Both the position numbers and the translations under genes were made by a program. The notes beneath the pieces are model-generated. The model ran no database searches, was not told where the DNA came from, and worked only from the letters and a program-made list of their open reading frames with translations. From an uncultured Isosphaeraceae bacterium (GTDB lineage Bacteria; Planctomycetota; Planctomycetia; Isosphaerales; Isosphaeraceae), in NCBI GenBank assembly GCA_937907405.1, contig CALCIC010000284.1:1-10469 (forward strand): a stretch of 10,469 bases of DNA, written 5' to 3'. Positions 1 through 7,018 of the stretch are shown piece after piece; the first letter of the stretch is position 1, and the number at the start of each line of letters is the position of its first letter.

Positions 1-103
1 AATTCGGCCCTCGCTTCTCATGTGATCTCAACGCAAACGGCGCAACATCAAAACTTGCGCGTCGGGCTGGTATTGCGGCCCCCTGACCCTTCCGGGATCG
101 TCC
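1..103. other. Left-edge non-coding stretch
   Basis: No coding region could be supported before the ATG at 104. A short open frame starting at 22 runs on inside the zinc-ribbon gene in another frame and has an Arg/Pro-rich translation typical of out-of-frame high-GC sequence. I see no convincing promoter and only a weak GGGA-type ribosome site just before position 104. The end of an upstream gene may lie outside the window. Confidence 0.4.
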
Positions 104-760
104 ATGAACCACAACCGCAAGCGGCGCGAGGCGGAGGCCCGGGAGCGGCGGCGCCGCGAGGCGGCGTTGAAGAACGCCGTGTTGGTCGATCCCACGGCCT
201 TCGCCCCCGGGTACGGCTACGGCACGCCCGACTTCCTCATTCGCGGCTACTACCTCGACGTCCCCTTCACCTGCGCCTCGTGCGGGGCGGATGAGGTCTG
301 GACGGTCGCGCGACAGAAGTGGTGGTACGAGGTGGCGAAGGGTTCGCCCTACTCGGGGGCCAAGCTCTGCCTCACGTGCCGGCGGGACGCGCGGCTGCAC
401 AAGGGCCAGGCTCATCCGTTGCAGAACCTCAATCGCTGGCTCGGCCTGATCCGGGACGACGTCGAACCGGCCTTGCTCGCCGCCGGCTGGCGTCCCGTGG
501 TCGGCGCCGGCGAGACGCGCCCGGATTCTTTGAGCTATGATCGCGGCGACGAACCGGCGAGACTCCGATGGGACGTCAGCGGCTTTCGCCTCGCCCTGAT
601 TCTCGAACGCCGAGACGCGTGCGACGCACCCTTCAAGACGCTCGTCCGTGTCGAAGTCTCCACGTACAGCATGACTCCCGGTGAGCTGCAACGGCGGTTC
701 GACGATTTCCTGAAGGCCGTTCGACGCGAGCTGGGATTGGAAGAGAAGCCAAATCCATAA
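104..760 (+). CDS. Zinc-ribbon domain protein (zf-trcl type)
   Basis: A 218-residue soluble protein with no signal peptide or membrane segment. The first ~25 residues are a highly basic, charged stretch rich in Arg, Glu and Ala, probably helical. Residues about 55-95 form a treble-clef or zinc-ribbon motif with two Cys pairs (C57/C60 and C89/C92) around a conserved-looking aromatic stretch (QKWWYE, residues 71-76). This matches the pattern of the 'probable zinc-ribbon domain' family (zf-trcl). The C-terminal half (about 115-210) has no motif I recognise; it looks like an alpha/beta domain with a final amphipathic helix. The role is unknown; a structural zinc site and possible nucleic-acid or protein binding are inferences. 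The ATG at 104 is chosen because the basic start runs directly into the domain; its ribosome site is weak. The gene converges on cutC. Confidence 0.8.
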   Translation: MNHNRKRREAEARERRRREAALKNAVLVDPTAFAPGYGYGTPDFLIRGYYLDVPFTCASCGADEVWTVARQKWWYEVAKGSPYSGAKLCLTCRRDARLHKGQAHPLQNLNRWLGLIRDDVEPALLAAGWRPVVGAGETRPDSLSYDRGDEPARLRWDVSGFRLALILERRDACDAPFKTLVRVEVSTYSMTPGELQRRFDDFLKAVRRELGLEEKPNP

Positions 761-778
761 AATACGTCGTTGCAAACA

Positions 779-935
779 TCCTTCTCCCCTCGGGAGAAGG
801 TGGCCGAAGGTCGGATGAGGGTTGCGGGATTTCGATGTGCGTTATGCGAAACGGGTGAAATCATCGGCCGAGATCCGTGGAGAATCCCGCGTCCCTCACC
901 CGGCCTTCGGCCACCCTCTCCCGGGGTGAGAGGGG
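779..935. repeat. Imperfect inverted-repeat element (MITE/REP-like) between convergent genes
   Basis: Two arms of 53 bp, 779-831 and 883-935, are inverted copies of each other, with 44 of 53 positions matching by hand count; the inner 39 bp (793-831 against 883-921) match at 34. The central spacer is about 51 bp. The arms share GTGGCCGAAGG and a GATGAGGG/GGTGAGGG segment. The outer end of the left arm is itself a small hairpin: CCTTCTCCC (780-788) and GGGAGAAGG (792-800) with a 3-base loop. The right end has CCCTCTC (914-920) pairing with GAGAGGG (928-934). The element occupies almost the whole gap between the convergent zinc-ribbon and cutC genes, so it could also act as a bidirectional terminator, although there is no T-tract. 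No reading frame inside it looks like a protein. Confidence 0.75.
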
Positions 936-961
936 ATATCGATGCCGGCGCGTTCGCGTGT

Positions 962-1696
962 TCACAAGCCCGCGACGACTTCCATGATCCGCCGCACCTT
1001 CTCGGCCCGGACGCCTCGCCAGTCGAGCGTCGAGCCGTCGCGCGGTGCGAACGCGGCGGAGCTTCTGATCCGATCGACGGCGGCAGATCCGAGGTGGACC
1101 TCGCGGGCCTTCGTCCGCGCGACGACCGCGGGGAGGTTGGCGACCGTCAAGCTCCCGGCGACGATCACGCCGATGCGGTCGCCGGCCCTGGCGATCAACC
1201 GGGCGAGCGCGTCGGCGCCTTCCTCGGCCGTCAGACGTCCCCCCGAGGTCAGCAGGCGGTCGACGCCCAGATCGACGAGCGTTTCCAACGCTTCGTCCAG
1301 GTCGGGGGCCTGGTCGAACGCCTTGTGGAACGTGACGCTCAACGGCCGGGCCAGGTCGATCAAGCGCGCGGTCGCCTCGCAGTCGATCGCGCCGTCGTTG
1401 TCGAGCATCCCGAAGACGACCCCCGATGCGCCCAGGCGTTTGGCGATCTCGACGTCATGGGCCATCGCCGCGATTTCCGGCTCGGTCGGCGCGAAGTCGC
1501 CGGCGCGGGAACGGATCAGGACGTGGACCGGAATCGTCAGCCGCCGGCAGGCCTCGGCGATCGTCCCGGCGCTCGGGGTCGTGCCGCCGACCTCCAGGCG
1601 GTCGCAGAGCTCGACCCGATCGGCGCCCCCCTCCCCCGCTTCGAGCGCCGAGAGCAGGTCCCCCACGCAGATCTCCACCCCGATCGATCGAGACAT
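962..1696 (-). CDS. cutC: CutC family protein (copper homeostasis family, TIM barrel)
   Basis: A 244-residue protein, close to the usual CutC length of about 248. Family motifs are all present: VEICV near residues 7-11, GADRVELC at 24-31, GGTTPSAG at 37-44, IRSRAGDF at 61-68 (E. coli has IRPRGGDF), VVFGML at 93-98, TFHKAFD at 122-128, LTSGG at 149-153 and HLGSAA at 201-206. The fold is a cytoplasmic TIM barrel. The family is named for copper tolerance in E. coli, but that phenotype has been attributed to the sRNA MicL encoded within the E. coli cutC region, so the biochemical role is open. The start is one of two adjacent ATGs (1699 or 1696). GGAGG at 1707-1703 lies 3 nt from the first and 6 nt from the second, so 1696 is preferred. 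Further upstream in-frame codons encode an uncharacteristic extension and are rejected. The gene is divergent from the DUF1501 gene with a gap of about 107 bp. Confidence 0.93.
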   Translation of the reverse strand: MSRSIGVEICVGDLLSALEAGEGGADRVELCDRLEVGGTTPSAGTIAEACRRLTIPVHVLIRSRAGDFAPTEPEIAAMAHDVEIAKRLGASGVVFGMLDNDGAIDCEATARLIDLARPLSVTFHKAFDQAPDLDEALETLVDLGVDRLLTSGGRLTAEEGADALARLIARAGDRIGVIVAGSLTVANLPAVVARTKAREVHLGSAAVDRIRSSAAFAPRDGSTLDWRGVRAEKVRRIMEVVAGL

Positions 1697-1702
1697 CATG
1701 TT

Positions 1703-1707
1703 CCTCC
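1703..1707 (-). promoter_or_regulatory. cutC ribosome binding site
   Basis: GGAGG on the minus strand, followed by AAC and then ATGATG. The spacing is 3 nt to the first ATG and 6 nt to the second, which favours initiation at 1696. It also rules out the longer open frame reaching to 1825, whose start would fall inside the DUF1501 coding sequence. Confidence 0.7.
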
Positions 1708-1790
1708 ACGCGCCGGGATGATCGGCCGTTGAATCTCTCGCGTCGGACGGTGGAATCGGGTAAAGTTGAACTTCTCTCAAACAAGCATTC

Positions 1791-1796
1791 GGGAGG
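1791..1796 (+). promoter_or_regulatory. Ribosome binding site for the DUF1501 gene
   Basis: GGGAGG, 7 nt upstream of the ATG at 1804. It decides the start of a frame that is open as far back as 1426. The upstream part of that frame lies antisense to cutC and translates to Arg/Pro/Ser-rich sequence. Starting at 1804 places a twin-arginine motif near the N-terminus, as expected for this family. No convincing -35/-10 pair was found in 1697-1790. Confidence 0.7.
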
Positions 1797-1803
1797 CGGT
1801 CTG

Positions 1804-3264
1804 ATGGCGCGATCGACGGAAGCAACGCCCGTGCATCCCCGGATGACGCGACGGCTCGCGGTTCAAGCGGGGGCGGTCGGGCTGCTGGGGCTGGGGATCG
1901 AGCATCTGGGCGCGCTCCGGGCGATGGGCGGGCCCGCGACGGCCAAGGGGCGCGACGACCGGGCGGTGATTTACATCTTCCTGTCCGGGGGATTGTCGCA
2001 GCTAGACAGCTTCGACCTCAAGCCCGACGCGCCTGGAGAGGTCCGGGGCGAGTTCCGGCCGATCGCCACGCGGACGCCGGGGTTGTCGATCTGCGAGCAC
2101 TTGCCGAAGCTCGCCGAGCGGAGCGAGCTGTGGTCGCTGGTCCGGTCGCTGACGCATTCGTCGAACGACCATTCGGCGGGGCACCAGATCATGCTCTCGG
2201 GGCGGTCGGAGCTGCCTCCCGGCTTCAACCCGGGCAAGCCCAGTCCGGGGGACTGGCCGTCGATCGCGTCGATCGCCGGGGCGCTGTGCGCGCCGAGGAA
2301 CAACCTGCCGCCGGCCGTGGTTCTGCCCGAGAAGCTGATCCACAACACCGGGAGGGTGATCCCCGGCCAGTTCGGCGGCGAGATGGGGGCGAAGCACGAC
2401 CCCTGGTTCATCGAGGCCTCGCCGTTCGACCCGGCGGCCTACGGGGCCTATCCGACCTACGAGTTCGACCACCAGCAGCGCCCGCAACCGGCCGGCAAGG
2501 CCAAACAGTTCCAGACCCCCAGCCTCGGCCTGCCCGAGGGCTTCTCAGAGAGCCGGCTCGCGGGCCGGCTGGGACTGCTTGCGGCCCTCGACCGCCAGCG
2601 CTCCGCGCTTGAGGGTTCGGCGGCGGCCGGCGGGTTCGACGACGAGCGCCAGGGGGCGGTTTCGCTGCTGACCGACCGCAGGGTCAAGCGGGCGTTCGAC
2701 GTCCTCAACGCCCCCGACGTCGTGCTCGACCGCTACGGCCGGCACGCGTTCGGCTGGTCGCTCTTGATGGCCAAGCGGCTGGTCGAGGCCGGCGTGAAGC
2801 TCGTCCAGGTGAACCTGGGCAACAACGAGACCTGGGACAACCACGGCAACATCTTCCCCCACCTGAAGGACAAGCTGTTCCCGCCGACCGACCAGGCGGT
2901 CGCGGCCTTGCTCGACGATTTGCACCAGACGGGGTTGCTCGACTCGACCCTCGTCGTGATGGCCGGCGAGTTCGGCCGCACGCCCAAGATTTCCGGCTTG
3001 CCGCAGTTCTACAAGCTCCCCGGCCGCGACCACTGGGGGCGGGTGCAGAGCGTCCTGCTGGCCGGAGGAGGCGTGCAAGGGGGTCGCGTGATCGGCTCGT
3101 CCGACAAGATCGGCGGCCACCCGCGAACCGACCCGCACACCCCCGAGGACTTCGCCGCGACCATCTACAACTCCCTCGGCCTCCCCCCCACCGTCTCCTG
3201 GAACGACCCCCAGGGCCGCCCCCACTTCGTCTACCACGGCGAGCCGATCGCGGCCTTGCTGTGA
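1804..3264 (+). CDS. DUF1501 domain protein with Tat-type signal
   Basis: A 486-residue protein. Residues 15-32 carry a twin-arginine pair followed by a small hydrophobic stretch (TRRLAVQAG, then AVGLLGLG), consistent with Tat export. The rest is a full-length DUF1501 domain, a family placed in the alkaline-phosphatase/sulfatase-like superfamily. Recognisable blocks are YIFLSGGLSQLDSFD (57-71), SSNDHSAGHQIMLSG (119-133), ETWDNHGNIFPH (342-353), MAGEFGRTPK (386-395) and GRDHWG (407-412). The Asp and His residues of these blocks would be candidate metal ligands by analogy with that superfamily; this is inference. In planctomycetes such genes are usually paired with DUF1549/DUF1553 cytochrome-type genes, but no such partner is adjacent here. 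Substrate and role are unknown. Its stop codon is separated by three bases from the stop of the convergent M56 gene. Confidence 0.92.
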   Translation: MARSTEATPVHPRMTRRLAVQAGAVGLLGLGIEHLGALRAMGGPATAKGRDDRAVIYIFLSGGLSQLDSFDLKPDAPGEVRGEFRPIATRTPGLSICEHLPKLAERSELWSLVRSLTHSSNDHSAGHQIMLSGRSELPPGFNPGKPSPGDWPSIASIAGALCAPRNNLPPAVVLPEKLIHNTGRVIPGQFGGEMGAKHDPWFIEASPFDPAAYGAYPTYEFDHQQRPQPAGKAKQFQTPSLGLPEGFSESRLAGRLGLLAALDRQRSALEGSAAAGGFDDERQGAVSLLTDRRVKRAFDVLNAPDVVLDRYGRHAFGWSLLMAKRLVEAGVKLVQVNLGNNETWDNHGNIFPHLKDKLFPPTDQAVAALLDDLHQTGLLDSTLVVMAGEFGRTPKISGLPQFYKLPGRDHWGRVQSVLLAGGGVQGGRVIGSSDKIGGHPRTDPHTPEDFAATIYNSLGLPPTVSWNDPQGRPHFVYHGEPIAALL

Positions 3265-3267
3265 CGA

Positions 3268-6200
3268 CTATGCGGAAGGCGTCTTCGCGACGACGTCGGG
3301 CGCGGCGATGGGCGACAAGTCCTTGACTTCCAACTCGACGGACCTCGATTGATCGTCGGGCCGTCCCACGATCTGGTCGAGATAGACGCGCGTGCCGACG
3401 GGCAGGCCGGAAAGGGCGTAACGTCCCTGGGCGTCGGAGCGGATGACGATCTGGACGCAGTCGCGATTCGATGGGGCTCGCGATTCATCCCGCCTCCCCC
3501 GGCCGTCGACGACGAGAGGACCGACGAGGTAACAATCGAGTCGAGCGTGAGGCGCCGGCGATCCGTCCTTGGCTATCATTCGACCCCGGATCGTCGTCGC
3601 CTCGTCGAGCACGATAGTTACGGCTTCGTCCTCCGGGCCTACCGTGCCGAACCCCCCGAGCGAGCCGTCGGCCGATCGCGCGAACAGGTGCTTGATCGCG
3701 TTCGTCCGCCGGGCCTCAAGCCGTCCCCGCGCGTCGGCGCGCGCTTCGAAGGGACTCAGCAGCAGGCTTCCTTCCGGATTCGATTCGGACGCGGCGATGT
3801 AAGCATGGGGGACGAGGGCGCCGTTTCCTCCTGGACCGCGGACCGTGACGACGAACGGCCCCCTCTCGCCGGATTGAACCTCGAAGTTGAAGTCGACGTC
3901 GGGCTCGCGCCTGAGTTTGATCTGGAGATCGGGCGCGTACTCGGCGTGCTCGACGACCTTGATCAATGGGGTGAAGTCTGAGTCCTTGTCAGGCGGGACG
4001 AACCGGCCCGGCCCGACGCGAAACGCGTACCGGCCGTCGCGGTCGGTCCTGGTCCGGCGTATCAGCGTCTCGGTCGGATCGTGGCGGGGGAAAGGGGCGT
4101 CGCCGGAGTAATACGACGGATGTTTCATGCCGTCCCCCTGCTCGAAGAGCCTCACCGCGCGCCCCGCGACCGGCGTATGGTCGGTCGCATTCGTCACGCG
4201 ACCCTTGATGAGGGTCCCCGACGTCAGATGGAAATCGACCCCCTGAATCGTCGATCCCTCGCGCGGGAGGACGCCCCCGCGACTTCGCGCGGCCCATTGA
4301 TCGTCATGCACGCCGATCAGATACAGTTGATCGGGGTAGAGGTCCAGGTGATAGGAGCCGTCGGCCCCGGTTCGCGTCGCATGAAAGCCATACCCATAGG
4401 CTCGATCCGTAAGGTCCGTTCCCGCGGCCAGGACCATGATCGCGGGTGCCGGCGTGCCGTCGGCCTTGAAGACGCGACCCGACGCCGGCACGGTTCGAGC
4501 GACCCGCATGGTGAGCGTCGCCCTGGGCTTGCCCGGATCGAACCTTGTTGAATCGGCGATGCAAAGCGTCTTCGACGGCACCGAGAAATGGACGAGTCGC
4601 CGTTGGTCCTTGGGAATGAAGTCGAAGACCGCGACGCCCTCGTGATCGGTCGTGACGCGGGCGAGCTGAGAACGGCCGAGGCTCACGCAGCTTCGCCTCC
4701 CCGCCTTCCAGAAATCAGAGGGAACGAAGGTGACCCCCGGCATCGGCCTGTTCGCCGAGTCCACGGCCTGAATCTTGACGGTGGTCGCGCCGTCGAGGAC
4801 GAGATCGACCTCTGCCGGCAGGCGCTTGGATTCGATGCCGGGCCAGGAGTCGAACTCGGATAAGAATTGGGCCTCAAGCCCGGGCCAGAACTCCTCGTCC
4901 TCCAGGCTGTCGAAGCCCATTCCTGATTTGAAGGCGAACACCGTCCGCGCCTTCACATCGGCGGGGATGAGGAACCGCGCTTCACCGTTCCCGTCCGTCC
5001 GCCCCTGCCACCAGGGGGCGAAATCATTGTCGATCTCGACGGCCGCATCCGCGACCGGATCCCCCCGGAGGTCGGTCACGCGGACGACGGTCGAGCGAGC
5101 GGCCTTGAGCACGAGGCTCGCCTTCACGATCCGGTCGATCGAATACAAGTACAAGCCGGCGCCGCGCTCGATCGCCTGGAGCGAACCGTCGGCGTTCGAG
5201 GCCAGTAAGGAAGTCGGCGGCCACGACTGGACGTCGACGTCGAGCACGAACCGGCCGTCGGCGCCGGTGCGGGTCGCGGGGGAGGCGCCCCAGAGCGACC
5301 AGGACCGGACGAGTACGTCCCCCGCAGGTTTGCCGGCTTCATCGACGACCACGCCTTCGATGCGAGTCTTCGTGGGGTCGAGAGGTTTCGAGGAGGCGAC
5401 GGCCGGTGGTTGCTCGGCCTCTTCGAACCGAACCGTCGAAGCAGCCGCGCCGGCGGTCAAGAACACCACGGCGAGGGCGGCGACGGCGCCGCGCCGCGTC
5501 GAGGTTTCGGCATGCCTGCGCGGATCGATCAGGGCGGCGATCCGCGATTCGAGGGTCCCCCGGCGGGCGATCATCGGCAGGCCGAGCATCGCGTCGAGGT
5601 CGGCCGCGAACGGCCGGCGCTCGGCGACCGCCAGCAGGCTCGTCGCGTAATCGGCCGGGCTCGAAGCCCGCAGCACGTGGTTGTCACACAGCTCCTCGCG
5701 GGCCGATTCGAGCGCGCGATTCATCAGGAGGACCAGCGGATTCGGCCAGCAGACGATCGCCGCGAGCCGCTGGAGCAGGCCGACGACCGTGTCCCGCCGC
5801 AACGCGTGGGCGCACTCGTGGATCAGCACGTCGCGCATTGCGTCGGCCGGCAGACTTTCCGCCAGCCCTTCGGGAATTAACACCGACGGGCTGATCACGC
5901 CGATCGTCAACGGCTGGCCCGTGCGGTCCGAAACGCCGATCGCCGGCAGCCGATCGACGATTACGCCCAGAGGGGAAGCCACGCGCGGCCGGACCGACTC
6001 GCATGCGAACGGGCGGGCCGTCTTCCGGAGTCGAGCCACTCCCCGGAATCCCGAGACGAGGCGAATCAACAACCCCAAGGCCCCCAGGAGCCAGACCGCG
6101 ACGGCCGCGCCGCGAACACTGCGAGACCGGGGCGGCGACGCCGCGACGGCGGCCGGCGCGAAGATCGGCCGCGGCTCCATCGGCGCGAGCTTCGGCGGGC

Positions 6201-6555
6201 GTCCTCGGTCGACCCCGGCGCGCGGAGCGAACTCGCGAGCCGGCGCCAGGGGCTCGACCGCGACGATCGGCGACGGAACCGCCGGCGGGGCGGAGGTCGG
6301 CCGTTCGGCCGGTCTCGCGGTCGGCTCGACCGCCGCGTCGACGTGAGGCCAGGCGATCGGCGGCGGAGGGAGCGCGCGGCCCGTCCACGCCAGCGCGGGG
6401 CTGAGTAAAACGACGGTCAGGGCGCAGAGCCAGACCGCGTGCCGGACCGAGGCCCGGCGTCTAAGCGTCAGCCCGATCAAGCCGGCCATGACCACGGCCG
6501 TCGTCGAGACGAGCATCATACCGGCGAACAGATCGAACCATCCCGTGATTCTCAT
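3268..6555 (-). CDS. M56 (BlaR1-like) membrane metallopeptidase with seven C-terminal carboxypeptidase-regulatory-like modules
   Basis: A 1095-residue protein. Membrane segments are predicted at about 7-31, 39-58, 149-166 and 357-372, the BlaR1/MecR1 layout. The positive loop LRRRASVRHA (31-40) should be cytoplasmic. The loop between helices 2 and 3 (about 60-147) is Pro/Ala-rich and should be outside. The cytoplasmic loop between helices 3 and 4 carries the zinc-protease motif HECAH (246-250), with a likely third ligand in the AREELCDN block (E287 or E288). BlaR1 and MecR1 end in a penicillin-binding sensor; here residues about 398-1085 instead look like seven tandem beta-sandwich modules. 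Each has a turn resembling T-(G/D)-x-x-G-x-(F/Y): at about 429, 519, 635, 728, 836, 939 and 1040. Translation starts at ATG 6555, overlapping the repressor stop by 4 nt, with AAGGAG 6 nt upstream. Expected role: an extracytoplasmic signal activates the protease, which relieves BlaI-type repression. The signal is unknown and beta-lactam sensing is unlikely. Confidence 0.9.
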   Translation of the reverse strand: MRITGWFDLFAGMMLVSTTAVVMAGLIGLTLRRRASVRHAVWLCALTVVLLSPALAWTGRALPPPPIAWPHVDAAVEPTARPAERPTSAPPAVPSPIVAVEPLAPAREFAPRAGVDRGRPPKLAPMEPRPIFAPAAVAASPPRSRSVRGAAVAVWLLGALGLLIRLVSGFRGVARLRKTARPFACESVRPRVASPLGVIVDRLPAIGVSDRTGQPLTIGVISPSVLIPEGLAESLPADAMRDVLIHECAHALRRDTVVGLLQRLAAIVCWPNPLVLLMNRALESAREELCDNHVLRASSPADYATSLLAVAERRPFAADLDAMLGLPMIARRGTLESRIAALIDPRRHAETSTRRGAVAALAVVFLTAGAAASTVRFEEAEQPPAVASSKPLDPTKTRIEGVVVDEAGKPAGDVLVRSWSLWGASPATRTGADGRFVLDVDVQSWPPTSLLASNADGSLQAIERGAGLYLYSIDRIVKASLVLKAARSTVVRVTDLRGDPVADAAVEIDNDFAPWWQGRTDGNGEARFLIPADVKARTVFAFKSGMGFDSLEDEEFWPGLEAQFLSEFDSWPGIESKRLPAEVDLVLDGATTVKIQAVDSANRPMPGVTFVPSDFWKAGRRSCVSLGRSQLARVTTDHEGVAVFDFIPKDQRRLVHFSVPSKTLCIADSTRFDPGKPRATLTMRVARTVPASGRVFKADGTPAPAIMVLAAGTDLTDRAYGYGFHATRTGADGSYHLDLYPDQLYLIGVHDDQWAARSRGGVLPREGSTIQGVDFHLTSGTLIKGRVTNATDHTPVAGRAVRLFEQGDGMKHPSYYSGDAPFPRHDPTETLIRRTRTDRDGRYAFRVGPGRFVPPDKDSDFTPLIKVVEHAEYAPDLQIKLRREPDVDFNFEVQSGERGPFVVTVRGPGGNGALVPHAYIAASESNPEGSLLLSPFEARADARGRLEARRTNAIKHLFARSADGSLGGFGTVGPEDEAVTIVLDEATTIRGRMIAKDGSPAPHARLDCYLVGPLVVDGRGRRDESRAPSNRDCVQIVIRSDAQGRYALSGLPVGTRVYLDQIVGRPDDQSRSVELEVKDLSPIAAPDVVAKTPSA

Positions 6556-6968
6556 TCTTCGCTCCTTCCGGTCTTCCTGGCGTCGTCGATCATCTTGCGA
6601 ATCCGCCTCGCCTCGTCCGGCGAGACGCCGCGCTCCTTGAGCAAGGTCAGGATCAGGCCCTCTGCCGAGCCGCCGAACGCCGAATCGAGCAGCCGGCTGA
6701 CCATGCCTCCGAGCACCTGCTCGCGGGTCCGCACCGCCCGATAGAGGAAGGCGCGGCCCTCGGGCCGGCTCCTCAGCCAGCCCTTCTCTTCGAGCCGGGT
6801 CATCATCGTCTGGATCGTGTTCCGGGCCACCGGCCGGGCGTCGGCCAACGTCTTCCAGACGTCGGCCACCGTCGCCTCGCCGCGGTCCCACACGACCTGC
6901 ATGATCGCGAGCTGCGCCCGCGACGGCGACGCCCCGGGATCGCCCCCCAAGTCCTCCTCGTCCGCCAT
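6552..6968 (-). CDS. BlaI/MecI/CopY family transcriptional repressor
   Basis: A 138-residue cytoplasmic protein, near the usual 120-140 of the family. Residues about 17-79 form the winged-helix DNA-binding domain: the LAIMQVVWDRGEATVADVW block (20-38), the recognition-helix region VARNTIQTMMTRLEEKGWL (47-65), and the wing RPEGRAFLYRA (68-78). Residues about 80-138 form the C-terminal dimerisation part, the region cleaved by the partner protease in staphylococcal BlaI; I cannot assign a cleavage site here. The ATG at 6968 has a GAGGGAG-like ribosome site shortly upstream. It is the first gene of an operon with the M56 peptidase (ATGA overlap at 6552-6555). Two candidate operators sit in its promoter, so autorepression is expected. 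I do not use the symbol blaI because beta-lactam involvement is not supported. Confidence 0.92.
   Translation of the reverse strand: MADEEDLGGDPGASPSRAQLAIMQVVWDRGEATVADVWKTLADARPVARNTIQTMMTRLEEKGWLRSRPEGRAFLYRAVRTREQVLGGMVSRLLDSAFGGSAEGLILTLLKERGVSPDEARRIRKMIDDARKTGRSEE
6562..6567 (-). promoter_or_regulatory. Ribosome binding site of the M56 gene inside the repressor gene
   Basis: AAGGAG on the minus strand, 6 nt before the ATG at 6555. It lies within the last codons of the repressor gene. With the ATGA overlap it indicates translational coupling and rules out the longer in-frame start at 6891, whose Arg-rich translation is only a shadow of the repressor gene. Confidence 0.75.
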
Positions 6969-6998
6969 GTCCGCTCCCTCAGATTGAAATACGTGTCG

Positions 6999-7012
6999 CC
7001 TACAGCCGTCGG
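6999..7012. promoter_or_regulatory. Candidate operator 2 of the BlaI-like repressor
   Basis: CCTAC-AGCC-GTCGG, matching operator 1 at 9 of 10 half-site bases with the same 4-bp centre. Its start lies 26 bp from that of operator 1. It covers the position where transcription from the candidate promoter would begin and lies just upstream of the repressor ribosome site. Two spaced dyads are known in staphylococcal bla control regions, which supports the reading, but this second site is imperfect. Confidence 0.5.
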
Positions 7013-7018
7013 TAATAC

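Noticed and set aside
770..1732. Long plus-strand open frames (770-1732 and 942-1721)
   Set aside because: They lie antisense to cutC, whose translation matches its family along the full length. Their own translations are Arg/Asp-rich without motifs, typical of the opposite strand of high-GC coding DNA.
1426..1803. 5' extension of the DUF1501 gene back to 1426
   Set aside because: The extension overlaps cutC in antisense and reads as Arg/Pro/Ser-rich low-complexity sequence; the ATG at 1804 has a good ribosome site and yields a Tat signal at the expected place.
1697..1803. Promoter pair in the cutC/DUF1501 divergent gap
   Set aside because: TTGAAT (1729-1734) and TAAAGT (1761-1766) are 26 bp apart, too far for a sigma-70 promoter, and no better pair was found on either strand.
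3268..6555. Beta-lactam resistance function for the repressor-M56 pair
   Set aside because: No penicillin-binding sensor domain is present in the M56 protein and no beta-lactamase gene is in the window, so naming these blaR1/blaI in the resistance sense would be unsupported.
6556..6891. N-terminal extension of the M56 protein to 6891
   Set aside because: It is an out-of-frame reading of the repressor gene. The ATG at 6555 has AAGGAG upstream and begins directly before the first membrane helix.
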